DNA from: XN24 sp964462675
GTDB lineage: Bacteria; Pseudomonadota; Gammaproteobacteria; Steroidobacterales; XN24
Assembly (NCBI GenBank): GCA_964462675.1
Contig: CAYWYS010000011.1
Coordinates: forward strand, 11,189-75,188
Reading direction: 5' to 3'
DNA: 64,000 bases
Positions 40,715-49,618 of the stretch are shown one piece after another (the first letter of the stretch is position 1; every line of letters begins with the position of its first letter). Position numbers and translations under genes: made by a program. The notes under the pieces are model-generated. The model had not been told where the DNA came from. It searched no databases and saw only the letters and a list, made by a program, of their open reading frames with translations.

Positions 40715-42052
40715 GTGAGCGAGAAGCCCAAGTCGCCCCCGAAGCGGCGCGAGTCGCGGGTCCCGGTGACCCGGACCGGGCGCTTGCTGCGCATGGGACT
40801 GACCGCGGGCGGCATGGCCGTCGGCGGACTGGCGGAGAGCCTTCGCCGGGCCACCGGCAAGGCCGCCGGCTCCGCAACCTCGGCGCTGTTGTCGGGCGCC
40901 AACGCGACGCGCCTCGCGAAGCGCCTGGCCCACATGCGCGGCGCCGCGATGAAGCTCGGCCAGCTGCTGTCGATGGAAAGCAGCCACCTGCTGCCGCCGG
41001 AGTTCGCCGAGGCGCTGTCGGTGCTGCGCGCATCCGCCGACATCATGCCGCAGACCCAGGTGAAGCGCCTGATGGGCCGCGAGTATGGCAAGGGCTGGGA
41101 GCAGCGCTTCGGCGAGTTCGACTATGAGCCGGCCGCATCGGCCTCGATCGGCCAGGTTCACCGCGCCGTTGCGAAGGATGGGCGCGTAATGGCGCTCAAG
41201 ATCCAGTATCCGGGCGTCGCCAGGAGCATCGACAGCGACGTCGACAACCTGGCGATGTTCCTGAACATGGCGCGGCTGCTGCCGCGGGAACTGGACGTCA
41301 CGGATATCGTCGAGGAAGCCAAGCGGCAGCTGCGCCAGGAGGCCGATTACCTGACCGAGGCGGCCAACCTGGAGCGCTACCACCAGTTGCTGGCCGACGA
41401 CGCTCGTTTCATCGTGCCGCGCGTGCACCGGGACTTCAGCACGCGGCGCATCCTCGCGATGGACTGGGTCGAGGGAGAGCCACTCGAGAAGCTGGTGCGG
41501 GAGGACGTGTCGCAGGAGATCCGTGACGGCATCGCGGTGGCGGTGCAGGACCTTACATTCCGGGAACTCTACGAGTTCCGGTTCATGCAGACCGACCCGA
41601 ACTTTGCCAACTACCTGTACCGCCACGAGGACGGGCGGATCGTGCTGCTGGACCTTGGCGCGGCGGTCGAATTCCCGCAGGATTTCGTGGACCGGTACCG
41701 GCGCATCACCCGCGCGATCCTTTCGCACGACCGCGCAGCCGTCGGCCGACATGCGGCCGAGATCGGCTATCTTCGCGAGAGCGACTCCGAGCGGCACCGC
41801 GAGTTGGTCATCGACCTGATCATGATGGTGTGCGAGCCGCTGACGACGGACGGCGCCTACGATTTCGGCGCCTCGAACCTGCCGTCACGCGCCGCGGCCG
41901 CCGGCCTCAACATCGTGTTCCGCTCGCGCGAGTATCGCAACCCGCCCGCCGCCACTGCCGTATTGCATCGCAAGCTCGGTGGCAGTTTCCTGCTGTGCCA
42001 GCGGCTCAAGGCGCGGGTCGAGATGCGCGACTACCTGCTCGCGCGCATCTGA
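40715..42052 (+). CDS. ABC1/UbiB-family atypical kinase
   Basis: 445 aa from GTG 40715. The KxGQ motif of the family is present as AAMKLGQLLSMESSHLLP, the A-rich loop as PAASASIGQVHRA, the catalytic Lys as VMALKIQYPGV and the metal-binding segment as QTDPNFANYL and VLLDLGAAVEF. Such proteins act as small-molecule or lipid ATPases in ubiquinone biosynthesis or lipid transport. This one is not next to ubi genes and lacks the C-terminal membrane helices of UbiB, so it is called only at family level. Confidence 0.9.
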   Translation: MSEKPKSPPKRRESRVPVTRTGRLLRMGLTAGGMAVGGLAESLRRATGKAAGSATSALLSGANATRLAKRLAHMRGAAMKLGQLLSMESSHLLPPEFAEALSVLRASADIMPQTQVKRLMGREYGKGWEQRFGEFDYEPAASASIGQVHRAVAKDGRVMALKIQYPGVARSIDSDVDNLAMFLNMARLLPRELDVTDIVEEAKRQLRQEADYLTEAANLERYHQLLADDARFIVPRVHRDFSTRRILAMDWVEGEPLEKLVREDVSQEIRDGIAVAVQDLTFRELYEFRFMQTDPNFANYLYRHEDGRIVLLDLGAAVEFPQDFVDRYRRITRAILSHDRAAVGRHAAEIGYLRESDSERHRELVIDLIMMVCEPLTTDGAYDFGASNLPSRAAAAGLNIVFRSREYRNPPAATAVLHRKLGGSFLLCQRLKARVEMRDYLLARI

Positions 42053-42054
42053 CG

Positions 42055-42118
42055 GACCGCGGGACCTGGGCGCTGATCGACCGCGGGACCGCGTGCCCGC
42101 GGCCCACTGACATATACT
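42055..42118 (+). promoter_or_regulatory. Promoter with repeated CCGCGG boxes ahead of the NhaC gene
   Basis: TATACT at 42113-42118 is a consensus-like -10. Upstream, GACCGCGGGACC occurs twice (42055-42066 and 42079-42090, 24 bases apart) and a third, degenerate CCGCGG box lies at 42097-42102. The arrangement suggests a regulator binding over the -35 region. Confidence 0.5.
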
Positions 42119-42149
42119 GCGCCGGCCCCAGGCGGCCCGGAGGAAGCAC

Positions 42150-43649
42150 GTGCCCGAGCAAGCGGAGAGTGGAGCGTCGGTCCGCATTCCGAGCCTGGCG
42201 CAGTCGCTGGCGCCGATCCTGCTGCTCATTTCGCTGCTGACGCTTTCCGTCTGGCTGTTCGGCTCGGACTCCTCGCAAGGTGCCAACCAGGTTGCGCTGC
42301 TGCTGGTCGCGGCCGTGGCCGCCGCGATCGCGATCTACAACGGCGAGCGCTGGGCCGACATCCACCAGGCAATCGTGCGCGGCATCTCCACGGCGATGGG
42401 CGCAATCCTGATCCTGCTCGCGATCGGTGCGCTGATCGGCAGCTGGACCCTCGCCGGCACGGTGCCGGCGATGATCTATTTCGGCGTGCAGCTGCTGTCG
42501 CCGGCGATCTTCTATCCCACCGCCTGCCTGATCTGCGCGCTGGTTTCGCTGGCCGTCGGCTCGAGCTGGACCACGGCCGGCACGATCGGCATCGGCCTGA
42601 TCGGCATCGCGCAGGGCCTCGGGCTGTCGCCTGAAGTGACCGCCGGCGCCGTCATCTCGGGCGCCTATTTCGGCGACAAGATGTCGCCATTGTCGGACAC
42701 GACCAACCTCGCGCCCGCGGTCACCGGCACCGAGCTGTTCACGCACATCCGCCACATGAGTTTCACCACCGGCCCGTCATTCCTGATCGCGCTGGCCGGT
42801 TTCACGCTGGTCGGCTTCCTCGGCGCAGGGCCCGCCGGCGAGGTGGAGCTCGGCGAGCTGCCGGAGGTGCTGGCGGCGACTTTCAACCTGAGCGCGTGGA
42901 CGATGGTGCCGCTGGTGGTCGTGCTCGGGCTTGCGCTGGCCCGCTACCCGGCGCTGCCGGTCATCCTGTTCGGCGCGCTGCTCGGGGCCGTGTTCGCGGT
43001 CCTGCTGCAGCCTGACGTCGTGGCCGCCTTCGGCGGCGCGCCCGATACGCCCATCGCGCTGGCCTTGGTGAAGGGTGCCTGGATCAGCCTGTTCGATGGC
43101 TATGCCGCCGTGACTGGCAGCGCGGCTGCAGACGACTTGCTGTCGCGCGGCGGCATGAGCTCGATGCTGACGACGGTCTGGCTGGTGTTTTCCGCCCTGA
43201 CGCTCGGCGCGGTGCTCGAGCACGCCGGCATGCTGCAACGGATCATCCAGGGCGTGATCCGCGCCGCTAGGAGCACCGGCGCGCTGATCACCGCCGTGCT
43301 GCTGTCCTCGATCGGCACGAACATCGTGACCGGCGACCAGTACATCGCAATCGTCGTGCCGGGCCGGATGTTCCGCGCGGAGTTCCGGCGCCGCCGGCTG
43401 AAGGCGCGCAACCTGTCGCGCGCGATCGAAGATGCCGGCACGCTGACCTCGCCCTTGATCCCGTGGAATGCCTGTGGCGCCTTCATGGGCTCGACGCTCG
43501 GCGTCGCCACGCTGGCCTACCTGCCGTGGTGCTTCCTGAACCTCGTCAACCCGGCGCTGGCGGCGCTGTTCGCCTTCCGCGGCATCTCGGTGCACAAGTT
43601 TGCCGACGGCGAGCCGATCCCGGAGATCGACAGCAGCGCGCGCGCCTGA
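42150..43649 (+). CDS. NhaC-family Na+/H+ antiporter
   Basis: 499 aa from GTG 42150 with GGAGGAAG directly upstream. Eleven to twelve helices include the paired signature segments SGAYFGDKMSPLSDTTNLAPAV and GTNIVTGDQYIAIVVPGRMF and the later DAGTLTSPLIPWNACGAFMGSTL. The transporter exports Na+ in exchange for H+, or an equivalent organic pair. The family is often associated with marine or saline habitats, which agrees with the Na+-coupled NSS transporter nearby. Confidence 0.93.
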   Translation: MPEQAESGASVRIPSLAQSLAPILLLISLLTLSVWLFGSDSSQGANQVALLLVAAVAAAIAIYNGERWADIHQAIVRGISTAMGAILILLAIGALIGSWTLAGTVPAMIYFGVQLLSPAIFYPTACLICALVSLAVGSSWTTAGTIGIGLIGIAQGLGLSPEVTAGAVISGAYFGDKMSPLSDTTNLAPAVTGTELFTHIRHMSFTTGPSFLIALAGFTLVGFLGAGPAGEVELGELPEVLAATFNLSAWTMVPLVVVLGLALARYPALPVILFGALLGAVFAVLLQPDVVAAFGGAPDTPIALALVKGAWISLFDGYAAVTGSAAADDLLSRGGMSSMLTTVWLVFSALTLGAVLEHAGMLQRIIQGVIRAARSTGALITAVLLSSIGTNIVTGDQYIAIVVPGRMFRAEFRRRRLKARNLSRAIEDAGTLTSPLIPWNACGAFMGSTLGVATLAYLPWCFLNLVNPALAALFAFRGISVHKFADGEPIPEIDSSARA

Positions 43650-43653
43650 GGCC

Positions 43654-44217
43654 TCAGCAGGCCTGGCTGCTCGCTTCGCGCAGGTTCAGCAGCGGCACCC
43701 AGTTCTCGACCCATTCGGCCTGCAGCGCGCTGGCCGGCGTGCTGCGGTAGTCACGCGCCTTGCCCATCGCGGCGAAGCGGCGCGCCAGCTGGTCCAGCGC
43801 ATCGTCGGGATCGAAGCCCTGCTCGACCAGCCAGCAACCGACGATCATGCCGGTCCGGCCGACGCCGTCGGAGCAATGCACGTAGACGCGTTCCCCGGAC
43901 TCGAGGCCGGACTGGATTGCGCGCAGGATGTGGATGATGTCGCTGGCGTAAGCAGGCGTGCCGTCGGCAGGCAGCGGCAGCCTGAGGTATTCGGCGTCCA
44001 TGCCGCGATCGCGACAGATCTTCTCGAGCGCGGCGCGGTAGGGATGCACGGCGTCGCCCGAGCCGCTGAGGTCAATGAACAGGCGGATGCCGCAGTCGAG
44101 CAAGCCCGCGAGCCGCCGTCGGACGAGGCCCTCGTCCCAGTGACCCGGATGCTCGCCGGCCAGCAGCCGGCCCGGTTCAACCCAGTAACTTTCCGTGATC
44201 GGCTTCAGATCAGTCAT
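43654..44217 (-). CDS. Dual-specificity-like protein tyrosine phosphatase
   Basis: 187 aa. The P-loop HCSDGVGRTGM (CX5R, Cys near residue 115) is complete. The N-terminus (SYWVEPGRLLAGEHPGHWDE) resembles the CDC14/PTP-like bacterial group that recognises the substrate through YWVxPGxLxAG. A general acid Asp may lie in LPLPADGTPA. Stop codons of this gene and nhaC are 4 bases apart. The target is unknown. Confidence 0.88.
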   Translation of the reverse strand: MTDLKPITESYWVEPGRLLAGEHPGHWDEGLVRRRLAGLLDCGIRLFIDLSGSGDAVHPYRAALEKICRDRGMDAEYLRLPLPADGTPAYASDIIHILRAIQSGLESGERVYVHCSDGVGRTGMIVGCWLVEQGFDPDDALDQLARRFAAMGKARDYRSTPASALQAEWVENWVPLLNLREASSQAC

Positions 44218-44316
44218 CGCCCACCCCCGTTGCCTTGCGCCCAGAGTATCGGCAGCGCAGCGCGGGCACCGTGACGCGGTTCTCGATACCGCCGCCGTGC
44301 TCGCCGCGCACTCGGC

Positions 44317-45174
44317 TCAGGGCCGCCCGCCGCCCGGCACGACGATCCAGTCGACCAGCTGGCGGGGCGCGACATCCTGTCGCAGCAGCTGGGCGAGTTC
44401 GCCCACCAGCTCGCGCAGGTCCTGCTCGAGCCCCCACGGCGGCGCGGCGATGACCATGCCGCTGCCATGGAGGCCGGTCGGGTTGTCGTCGGGATGCAGC
44501 GACAGTTCGACCCGCAACACGCCGCCCAGCCCGGCAGCCCCAAGTTCGCGGTGGAACGGCCGCAGCGTCCTGCGATCCTTGATCGGGTACCAGGCGGCAA
44601 GCACGCCGACCGGCCAGCGTCGCCGCGCCAGCTCGAGGCCCGCGACGACCTTGCGGAAATCGTCGGGTGCCTCGTAGGGCGGATCCACGAGCAGCAGGCC
44701 GCGCCGCGGTGTCGGCGGCAACAAGGCGCCCAGCGCCTCCCAGCCGTCCCGGCAGTGCACCGCCACGCGATCGTCATGCCGGAACAACAGGCGCAGCGCG
44801 CTCGCCTCCTCCGGCACGACTTCCATCAACAGCAGCCGGTCTTCCTCGCCGAGCAGGCCCGCGGCCAGCAGTGGCGAACCGGGATAGCTGCGCAGCGCAG
44901 CGCTGTTCTCCGGCAACGCCGCGACCACGCGCAGGTAGGCCGCCAGCGCCGCGCTGCGGCGTGCGGCGCCCGCCAGGCGAAAGACGCCGCTGTCGGCCTC
45001 GCGGGAGCGGCGCGCCTGCGGTGCGTCGAGGCGATAGATGCCAGCCCCCGCGTGGCTTTCGACGTAACACAGCGGCTTGGGGCGCACCTGCATGCGCAAC
45101 AGGACAGCCGCGAGGACAGCGTGCTTCAGGACATCCGCGAAATTACCGGCATGGTAGGCGTGCCGGTAGTTCAT
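44317..45174 (-). CDS. rlmJ: 23S rRNA (adenine(2030)-N6)-methyltransferase RlmJ
   Basis: 285 aa. MNYRHAYHAGNFADVLKHAVLA is the diagnostic N-terminus, followed by CYVESHAGAGIYRLD (SAM site) and the catalytic LLVDPPYEAPDDF (DPPY). It methylates A2030 of 23S rRNA. Its start overlaps the stop of the upstream membrane-protein gene (ATGA), so it is translated from the same message as the VanZ-like gene. Confidence 0.96.
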   Translation of the reverse strand: MNYRHAYHAGNFADVLKHAVLAAVLLRMQVRPKPLCYVESHAGAGIYRLDAPQARRSREADSGVFRLAGAARRSAALAAYLRVVAALPENSAALRSYPGSPLLAAGLLGEEDRLLLMEVVPEEASALRLLFRHDDRVAVHCRDGWEALGALLPPTPRRGLLLVDPPYEAPDDFRKVVAGLELARRRWPVGVLAAWYPIKDRRTLRPFHRELGAAGLGGVLRVELSLHPDDNPTGLHGSGMVIAAPPWGLEQDLRELVGELAQLLRQDVAPRQLVDWIVVPGGGRP

Positions 45175-46193
45175 CGCTCGGCGATGCGAATCCGGTGGAG
45201 ATAGAGCCGCAGCGGATCGGCCGGTTGGCCGAGATAGAGCCCGAGGCGACGAATGGAACCCATATTCATGGCGCGCCCGGAGGGTGTCCTGGCGAGCGCC
45301 TCGAGGGGAATGTAGAAGTCGTTCGCGCCAGGCATGACGCGCAAGGCGTAGTCGATGCGCTCCTCCGCGGGCTGCTCGCGGGTACGGTCCTCGAGCCTGA
45401 GGATCAGCTGCACCGGGCGCGGCGCCGTCGAGTAGACATTGATCGTCATGTCCGTGAAGCCGCTCCAGTCCTTGAACGGCTCGCGCACGGTCACGCCGCC
45501 GCCGGGCGTGCCGTCGAACAGCAGCATGGCTACCCGGCGGCCCGCGCGCCGCGACCACTCATCGGGACCCTTGCCGACGAACAACTCGGCGCCGTCCACC
45601 TCGATGAACGGTTCCTGCCATGTGCTGGCGAGATCGACGACCACCGGGAACGCGCCGGCGCGGCCGGCATAGGAGCCCAACACGGGAATCACGGCCTCCA
45701 GCACCCAGACGATGAGCAGCGTCGCCACGATCGCGAGCGCGCGTCGCGGCCAGCCCCGCAGCCAGGCATGCTCGCGCTTCAGGCCGCGATCGAGGGAAGC
45801 GCTTAGCAGGAGGAAGCCGATCGTCCCGGCAAAATTCGTCAGGGCGCGCGATGGGTCGTCCGGGTTGCTCTCGACCAGCACTTCGTAGCCGAACACCAGC
45901 GCCAGCACCGCGACGATCGCCACCGCGTAGTACAGCGAGCGCTTGCGGATCCAGCGCCGGCCGACCAGCGCGGTCAGCTCGAGGATCACGAGGCCGGCAA
46001 AGCCGAACCAGAAGACCTCCCGCACCTCATGCAGTGTCAGCTCGAGCAGGCCGCGCGGCTTCTCGAGGCCGAAGACTGCGAGCAGGAACAGCACCATCGC
46101 CCCGTACAGCACGATGAGCCGCGCGCCGGGGCCCTTGCGGGTCCCGGACACCGGCACGCGATCCGGAACCTCGACAGGATCTTGTCTGTTCAA
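45171..46193 (-). CDS. VanZ-like membrane protein with C-terminal jelly-roll domain (copy A)
   Basis: 340 aa. Five hydrophobic helices occupy about residues 25-175 (LIVLYGAMVLFLLAVFGLE, VFWFGFAGLVILELTALVG, YYAVAIVAVLALVFGYEVLV, NFAGTIGFLLLSASL and LAIVATLLIVWVLEAVIPVLG). The remaining 150 residues form a periplasmic beta-rich domain, containing RVAMLLFDGTPGGGVTVREPFKDWSGF and NDFYIPLEALARTPSGRAMNMGSI. The latter is like carbohydrate-binding/CIA30-type jelly rolls. It is clearly paralogous to the next gene upstream (46276-47319). Confidence 0.75.
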   Translation of the reverse strand: MNRQDPVEVPDRVPVSGTRKGPGARLIVLYGAMVLFLLAVFGLEKPRGLLELTLHEVREVFWFGFAGLVILELTALVGRRWIRKRSLYYAVAIVAVLALVFGYEVLVESNPDDPSRALTNFAGTIGFLLLSASLDRGLKREHAWLRGWPRRALAIVATLLIVWVLEAVIPVLGSYAGRAGAFPVVVDLASTWQEPFIEVDGAELFVGKGPDEWSRRAGRRVAMLLFDGTPGGGVTVREPFKDWSGFTDMTINVYSTAPRPVQLILRLEDRTREQPAEERIDYALRVMPGANDFYIPLEALARTPSGRAMNMGSIRRLGLYLGQPADPLRLYLHRIRIAER

Positions 46194-46275
46194 AACCGGC
46201 CCGCTCCCGCAACCCCACGGCCGCGACTGCGGCCTACCCTAATCCGCGCGCGCGACATCGGCAATCCTCCCGCCG

Positions 46276-47319
46276 CTACCAGCCCGAATCCGGCGCCGCG
46301 ACGCGCCCCTCGAGCCAGATCGGGCTGAAATACAGCTCGAACGGCTCGTCCGGCCTGCGGCTGAACAGGATGAACTGGCTGATGTTGCTCAAGTCCATGA
46401 GCCGCGCGCGCGGACCGCGCGCAATCGTGGCCAGCGGCACAGAGAAGTCATTCAGGCCGGGCGTGACGATCAGGCTGCCATTGTAACGGTCGCTGTGCGG
46501 CCGGTCCCGGCGGCCGTCGTCCACCCGCAGCACGATCTCGACCGGCGCCTCGAGCTCCGACCAGACCTGGAAGCGCAGCAGCTCGTAGCCGGACCAGTCC
46601 GGCCGCGGCTCGCGCACCGTGAACCCGGGCCAGGGTGCATCCCTGAACATGAGCCGGGCGACACGGCGACCGGACTGCTCGGTCCAGCCCGCCGGGGCGG
46701 GCACCTGCGCCAGTTCTGACCGGGCAACACTCAGGAACGGTTGCTGCCAGCCCCGGGTCAGATCGGCCACCACCGGAAAGGCGGCGTAGCGCATGCCATA
46801 GTGCCAGGCGACACCGGCCAGCGGCAGGAAAGCCAGTAACAGCGCCAGGCCGGCGGCGAGCAGCACCAGGCGCGCCGCGATCGGCCCGTCCTGGCCGAGG
46901 CTGCGCCACGGCCCGGGGCGGCGCGCGGCCGCGATGGCGAGAAAGCAGGCCGCGCCGAGCAGGTTGCTGGCCGCGTCCCCGATCGTCGCGTCACGCTGCG
47001 GATGACCGATCTGGGCAGCCTCCGAGACCAGGCTCAGCACCGCGGTGGCAAGCAGCGCGAGCACGAAATCCGCGCTCTCGGGCGGCCGGCCGGCGCGCAG
47101 CACCCGCACGACCCGCAACATCAACAAGGCCGTGACGCCGAACAGCGGCACATGGCCGAGGTCGAACAGCGTGCGCCACCCGTACGCGTCGCTCGGCGGC
47201 CGGCCGAGCGTAAGGAACAGCATCAGCGCGACGATCCCCAGCAGCGGCGGCGCAAGCTGGGGCCAGCGTTGCGAGTCCACAGGCCGAGGCGGAAGCTCGC
47301 GGGGCGAGGCGGGGTTCAT
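46276..47319 (-). CDS. VanZ-family membrane protein with C-terminal jelly-roll domain (copy B)
   Basis: 347 aa from ATG 47319. The N-terminal half is VanZ-like: TLFDLGHVPLFGVTALLML, ALLATAVLSLVSEAAQIGHPQRDATIGDAASNLLGAACFLA, with the conserved E-x(3)-Q and D-x(2)-N residues. The C-terminal half has RVARLMFRDAPWPGFTVREPRPDWSGYELLRFQVWSE and NDFSVPLATIARGPRARLMDLSNI, aligning segment for segment with copy A. The fused outward-facing domain suggests binding of an envelope glycan (inference). Confidence 0.8.
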   Translation of the reverse strand: MNPASPRELPPRPVDSQRWPQLAPPLLGIVALMLFLTLGRPPSDAYGWRTLFDLGHVPLFGVTALLMLRVVRVLRAGRPPESADFVLALLATAVLSLVSEAAQIGHPQRDATIGDAASNLLGAACFLAIAAARRPGPWRSLGQDGPIAARLVLLAAGLALLLAFLPLAGVAWHYGMRYAAFPVVADLTRGWQQPFLSVARSELAQVPAPAGWTEQSGRRVARLMFRDAPWPGFTVREPRPDWSGYELLRFQVWSELEAPVEIVLRVDDGRRDRPHSDRYNGSLIVTPGLNDFSVPLATIARGPRARLMDLSNISQFILFSRRPDEPFELYFSPIWLEGRVAAPDSGW

Positions 47320-47429
47320 CGCCTGATTCTGCCTGCTGGGCCCGCCCCGCCGCCAGCGTGCAATTCGCCATTGACCGCATGGACCAAAAAGCGCGAGATT
47401 GTCGCGTCTTGAAAAACCGCAGGAAATCC

Positions 47430-48152
47430 GTGAGCCCACGACCCTTCCTCGACATCCGCATGATGCCGCAGCCCGACGACGTCACCTGCGGGCCTACCTG
47501 CCTGCAGGCGGTCTACGCTCACCTCGGCCGCGAGTCGGACCTCACGCAGCTGATTTCCGAGGTCAGCGTGCTGCCCAAGGGCGGCACGCTCGCGGTCAAT
47601 CTCGGCAACCATGCTCTCCGGCGCGGCTTCAAGGCGCGGCTCTACAGCTTTCACCTGAAGATTTTCGATCCGAGCTGGCACGGGCTGTCGAGTGCCGATC
47701 TCGCCAGGAAACTGGAGGCGCAGCTGGCTTTCAAGACCGGCAAGAAATTCGCGGCCGCCAGCCGCGCCTACATCCGCTTCCTTGAGCTGGGCGGCGAGAT
47801 CGCGCTGGATGACCTTAAGCCGAAGCTGCTCGACGTGCCCTTCGAGGCCGGGCTGCCGATCCTCACCGGCTTGTCGGCGACGCATCTCTACAACAGTCGC
47901 CGGGAATACACGAACCGCAACAACCGCGCGGTGTACGACGACTTGCGCGGCGAGCCCACCGGCCATTTTGTCGTGCTGTGCGGGCGGGAGAAGCGCAAAG
48001 TGCGCGTCGCGGACCCGTTCATCGGCAACCCGCTGGCCGACGACAGCCACTACTATGACGTCGGCGTGGACCGCCTGATCCGCGCCATCCTGCTCGGCGT
48101 ACTGACCTACGACGCCAACCTGCTAGTCATTTCTGACGGAGAGCTGCCATGA
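47430..48152 (+). CDS. Papain-like C39-family peptidase domain protein linked to amidoligases
   Basis: 240 aa from GTG 47430 (AGGA five bases upstream). The nucleophile region DDVTCGPTCLQAVYAHLG is near residue 18, the His is in GHFVVLCGR (near 176), and an Asp follows in RVADPFIGN. There is no signal peptide or ABC domain, so it is a free cytoplasmic C39-like protein, not a bacteriocin exporter. It begins a tightly coupled four-gene unit with a RimK ligase, a GCS2 ligase and an amidohydrolase. It may trim or transfer a peptide made by the ligases. Confidence 0.82.
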   Translation: MSPRPFLDIRMMPQPDDVTCGPTCLQAVYAHLGRESDLTQLISEVSVLPKGGTLAVNLGNHALRRGFKARLYSFHLKIFDPSWHGLSSADLARKLEAQLAFKTGKKFAAASRAYIRFLELGGEIALDDLKPKLLDVPFEAGLPILTGLSATHLYNSRREYTNRNNRAVYDDLRGEPTGHFVVLCGREKRKVRVADPFIGNPLADDSHYYDVGVDRLIRAILLGVLTYDANLLVISDGELP

Positions 48153-49618
48153 GGCGCCTGATCGTGGTGGACGACCCGAAGGCATGGATGCTGGAGGGGC
48201 ACGACGGCGAAGTCGTCTCGGTCAGCGATTACCTCGCGCCCGCGGTACCGTGGCCCACGCGCGGCATGCGGGTGTTCAACCTGGCGCGCTCCTACGGCTA
48301 CCAGACCCGTGGCTACTACGTGTCGCTGCTCGCGGAGGCGCGCGGCCACCGCGTCATGCCGGACGTGCGCACCATCCAGGATCTCAACGCGCCGGGTTTC
48401 GTGCGCTTCATTCCGACGGATGTCGAGGAGCTGATCCAGAAGGGCCTGGCCCGGCTGAAGTCGGACGACTTCGTGCTGTCCATTTATTTCGGCGAGAACC
48501 TGGCGGCGCAGCACCAGGCGCTGGCGCGGGCGCTGTTCCGCTTGTTCCAGGTGCCGTTCCTGCGCGCCAAGTTCGGCCGCGGCCAGAAGTGGAGCCTGCG
48601 CGGCGTGCGCGCCCTGCCGCTGGACGAGATTCCGGAGCAGCACGTTGAATTCATGCGCGCCGCCGCGCGCCGCTACTTCAGCCGCAAGCGCTACCAGCCG
48701 GAGCGCAGCGATCGCTCGCGCTATGATCTCGCGATCCTCGTGAATCCCGAGGAACGCGAGGCACCCTCCGACAAGCAGGCCCTGAATCGCTTCATGCAGG
48801 CGGCGCGGCGCCAGGGCTTCAGCGTCGAGTTCATCGGCCGCGACGATTACACCCGGGTCTCGGAATTCGACGCCTTGTTGATCCGTGAGACGACCGCGGT
48901 CAACCACCACACCTATCGCTTCTCGCGGCGCGCCCAGGCCGAAGGGCTCGCGGTCATCGACGACCCGGATTCGATCCTGCGCTGCGCGAACAAGGTGTAC
49001 CTGGCCGAGATCCTGAAGGGCGCGAAGATTCCGATTCCGCGCACCGAGATCATCCAGCGCGGCCAGCGGCGCCAGGCGCTCGCGCGCCTCGGCTTGCCAT
49101 GCGTGCTCAAGATCCCGGACTCATCGTTCTCGCAGGGCGTCTCCAAGGCCAACACCGAAGCCGAGTACCTCGAGCTGACGGACAGGATGCTCGAGGCCTC
49201 GGACCTGGTCATCGGCCAGGAATACGCACCGACGGACTTCGACTGGCGCGTCGGCGTGCTGGAGGGCGAGCCGCTGTTCGTCTGCAAGTACTTCATGGCG
49301 CGCGGCCACTGGCAGATCTACAACTGGGGCAGCCGGCGGCGCAGCGACGTCTGGGGGCAGTATGAGACGCTCGCAGTGGCCGACGCGCCGCCGGCGATCG
49401 TGCAGACGGCCGTCAAGGCAGCCCGCCTGATGGGCGACGGTTTGTACGGCGTGGACCTGAAGGAAATCGACGGCAAGCCGATGGTCATCGAGATCAACGA
49501 CAACCCGAGCATCGAGGCCGGCGTCGAGGACAAGGTGCTCGGCACGGCGCTCTACGATGCGATCATCGCGGCGCTGCGCCGCCGCGTGGAGGCGCGGCGC
49601 GAGGGCGACCGCAAGTGA
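48149..49618 (+). CDS. RimK-family ATP-grasp ligase
   Basis: 489 aa with an ATGA overlap to the upstream gene. Residues about 1-190 form a distinct N-terminal domain (LIVVDDPKAWMLEGHDGEVVSVSDYLA). The ATP-grasp core (about 200-480) holds LRCANKVYLAEILKGAKIPIPRT, LPCVLKIPDSSFSQGVSK (phosphate loop), EYAPTDFDWRVGVLEGEPLFVCKY and metal ligands VIEINDNPSIEAG. The family attaches amino acids, typically Glu, through an acyl-phosphate. The long N-terminal domain separates it from ribosomal RimK, so its acceptor is probably a small molecule or other peptide. Confidence 0.92.
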   Translation: MRRLIVVDDPKAWMLEGHDGEVVSVSDYLAPAVPWPTRGMRVFNLARSYGYQTRGYYVSLLAEARGHRVMPDVRTIQDLNAPGFVRFIPTDVEELIQKGLARLKSDDFVLSIYFGENLAAQHQALARALFRLFQVPFLRAKFGRGQKWSLRGVRALPLDEIPEQHVEFMRAAARRYFSRKRYQPERSDRSRYDLAILVNPEEREAPSDKQALNRFMQAARRQGFSVEFIGRDDYTRVSEFDALLIRETTAVNHHTYRFSRRAQAEGLAVIDDPDSILRCANKVYLAEILKGAKIPIPRTEIIQRGQRRQALARLGLPCVLKIPDSSFSQGVSKANTEAEYLELTDRMLEASDLVIGQEYAPTDFDWRVGVLEGEPLFVCKYFMARGHWQIYNWGSRRRSDVWGQYETLAVADAPPAIVQTAVKAARLMGDGLYGVDLKEIDGKPMVIEINDNPSIEAGVEDKVLGTALYDAIIAALRRRVEARREGDRK

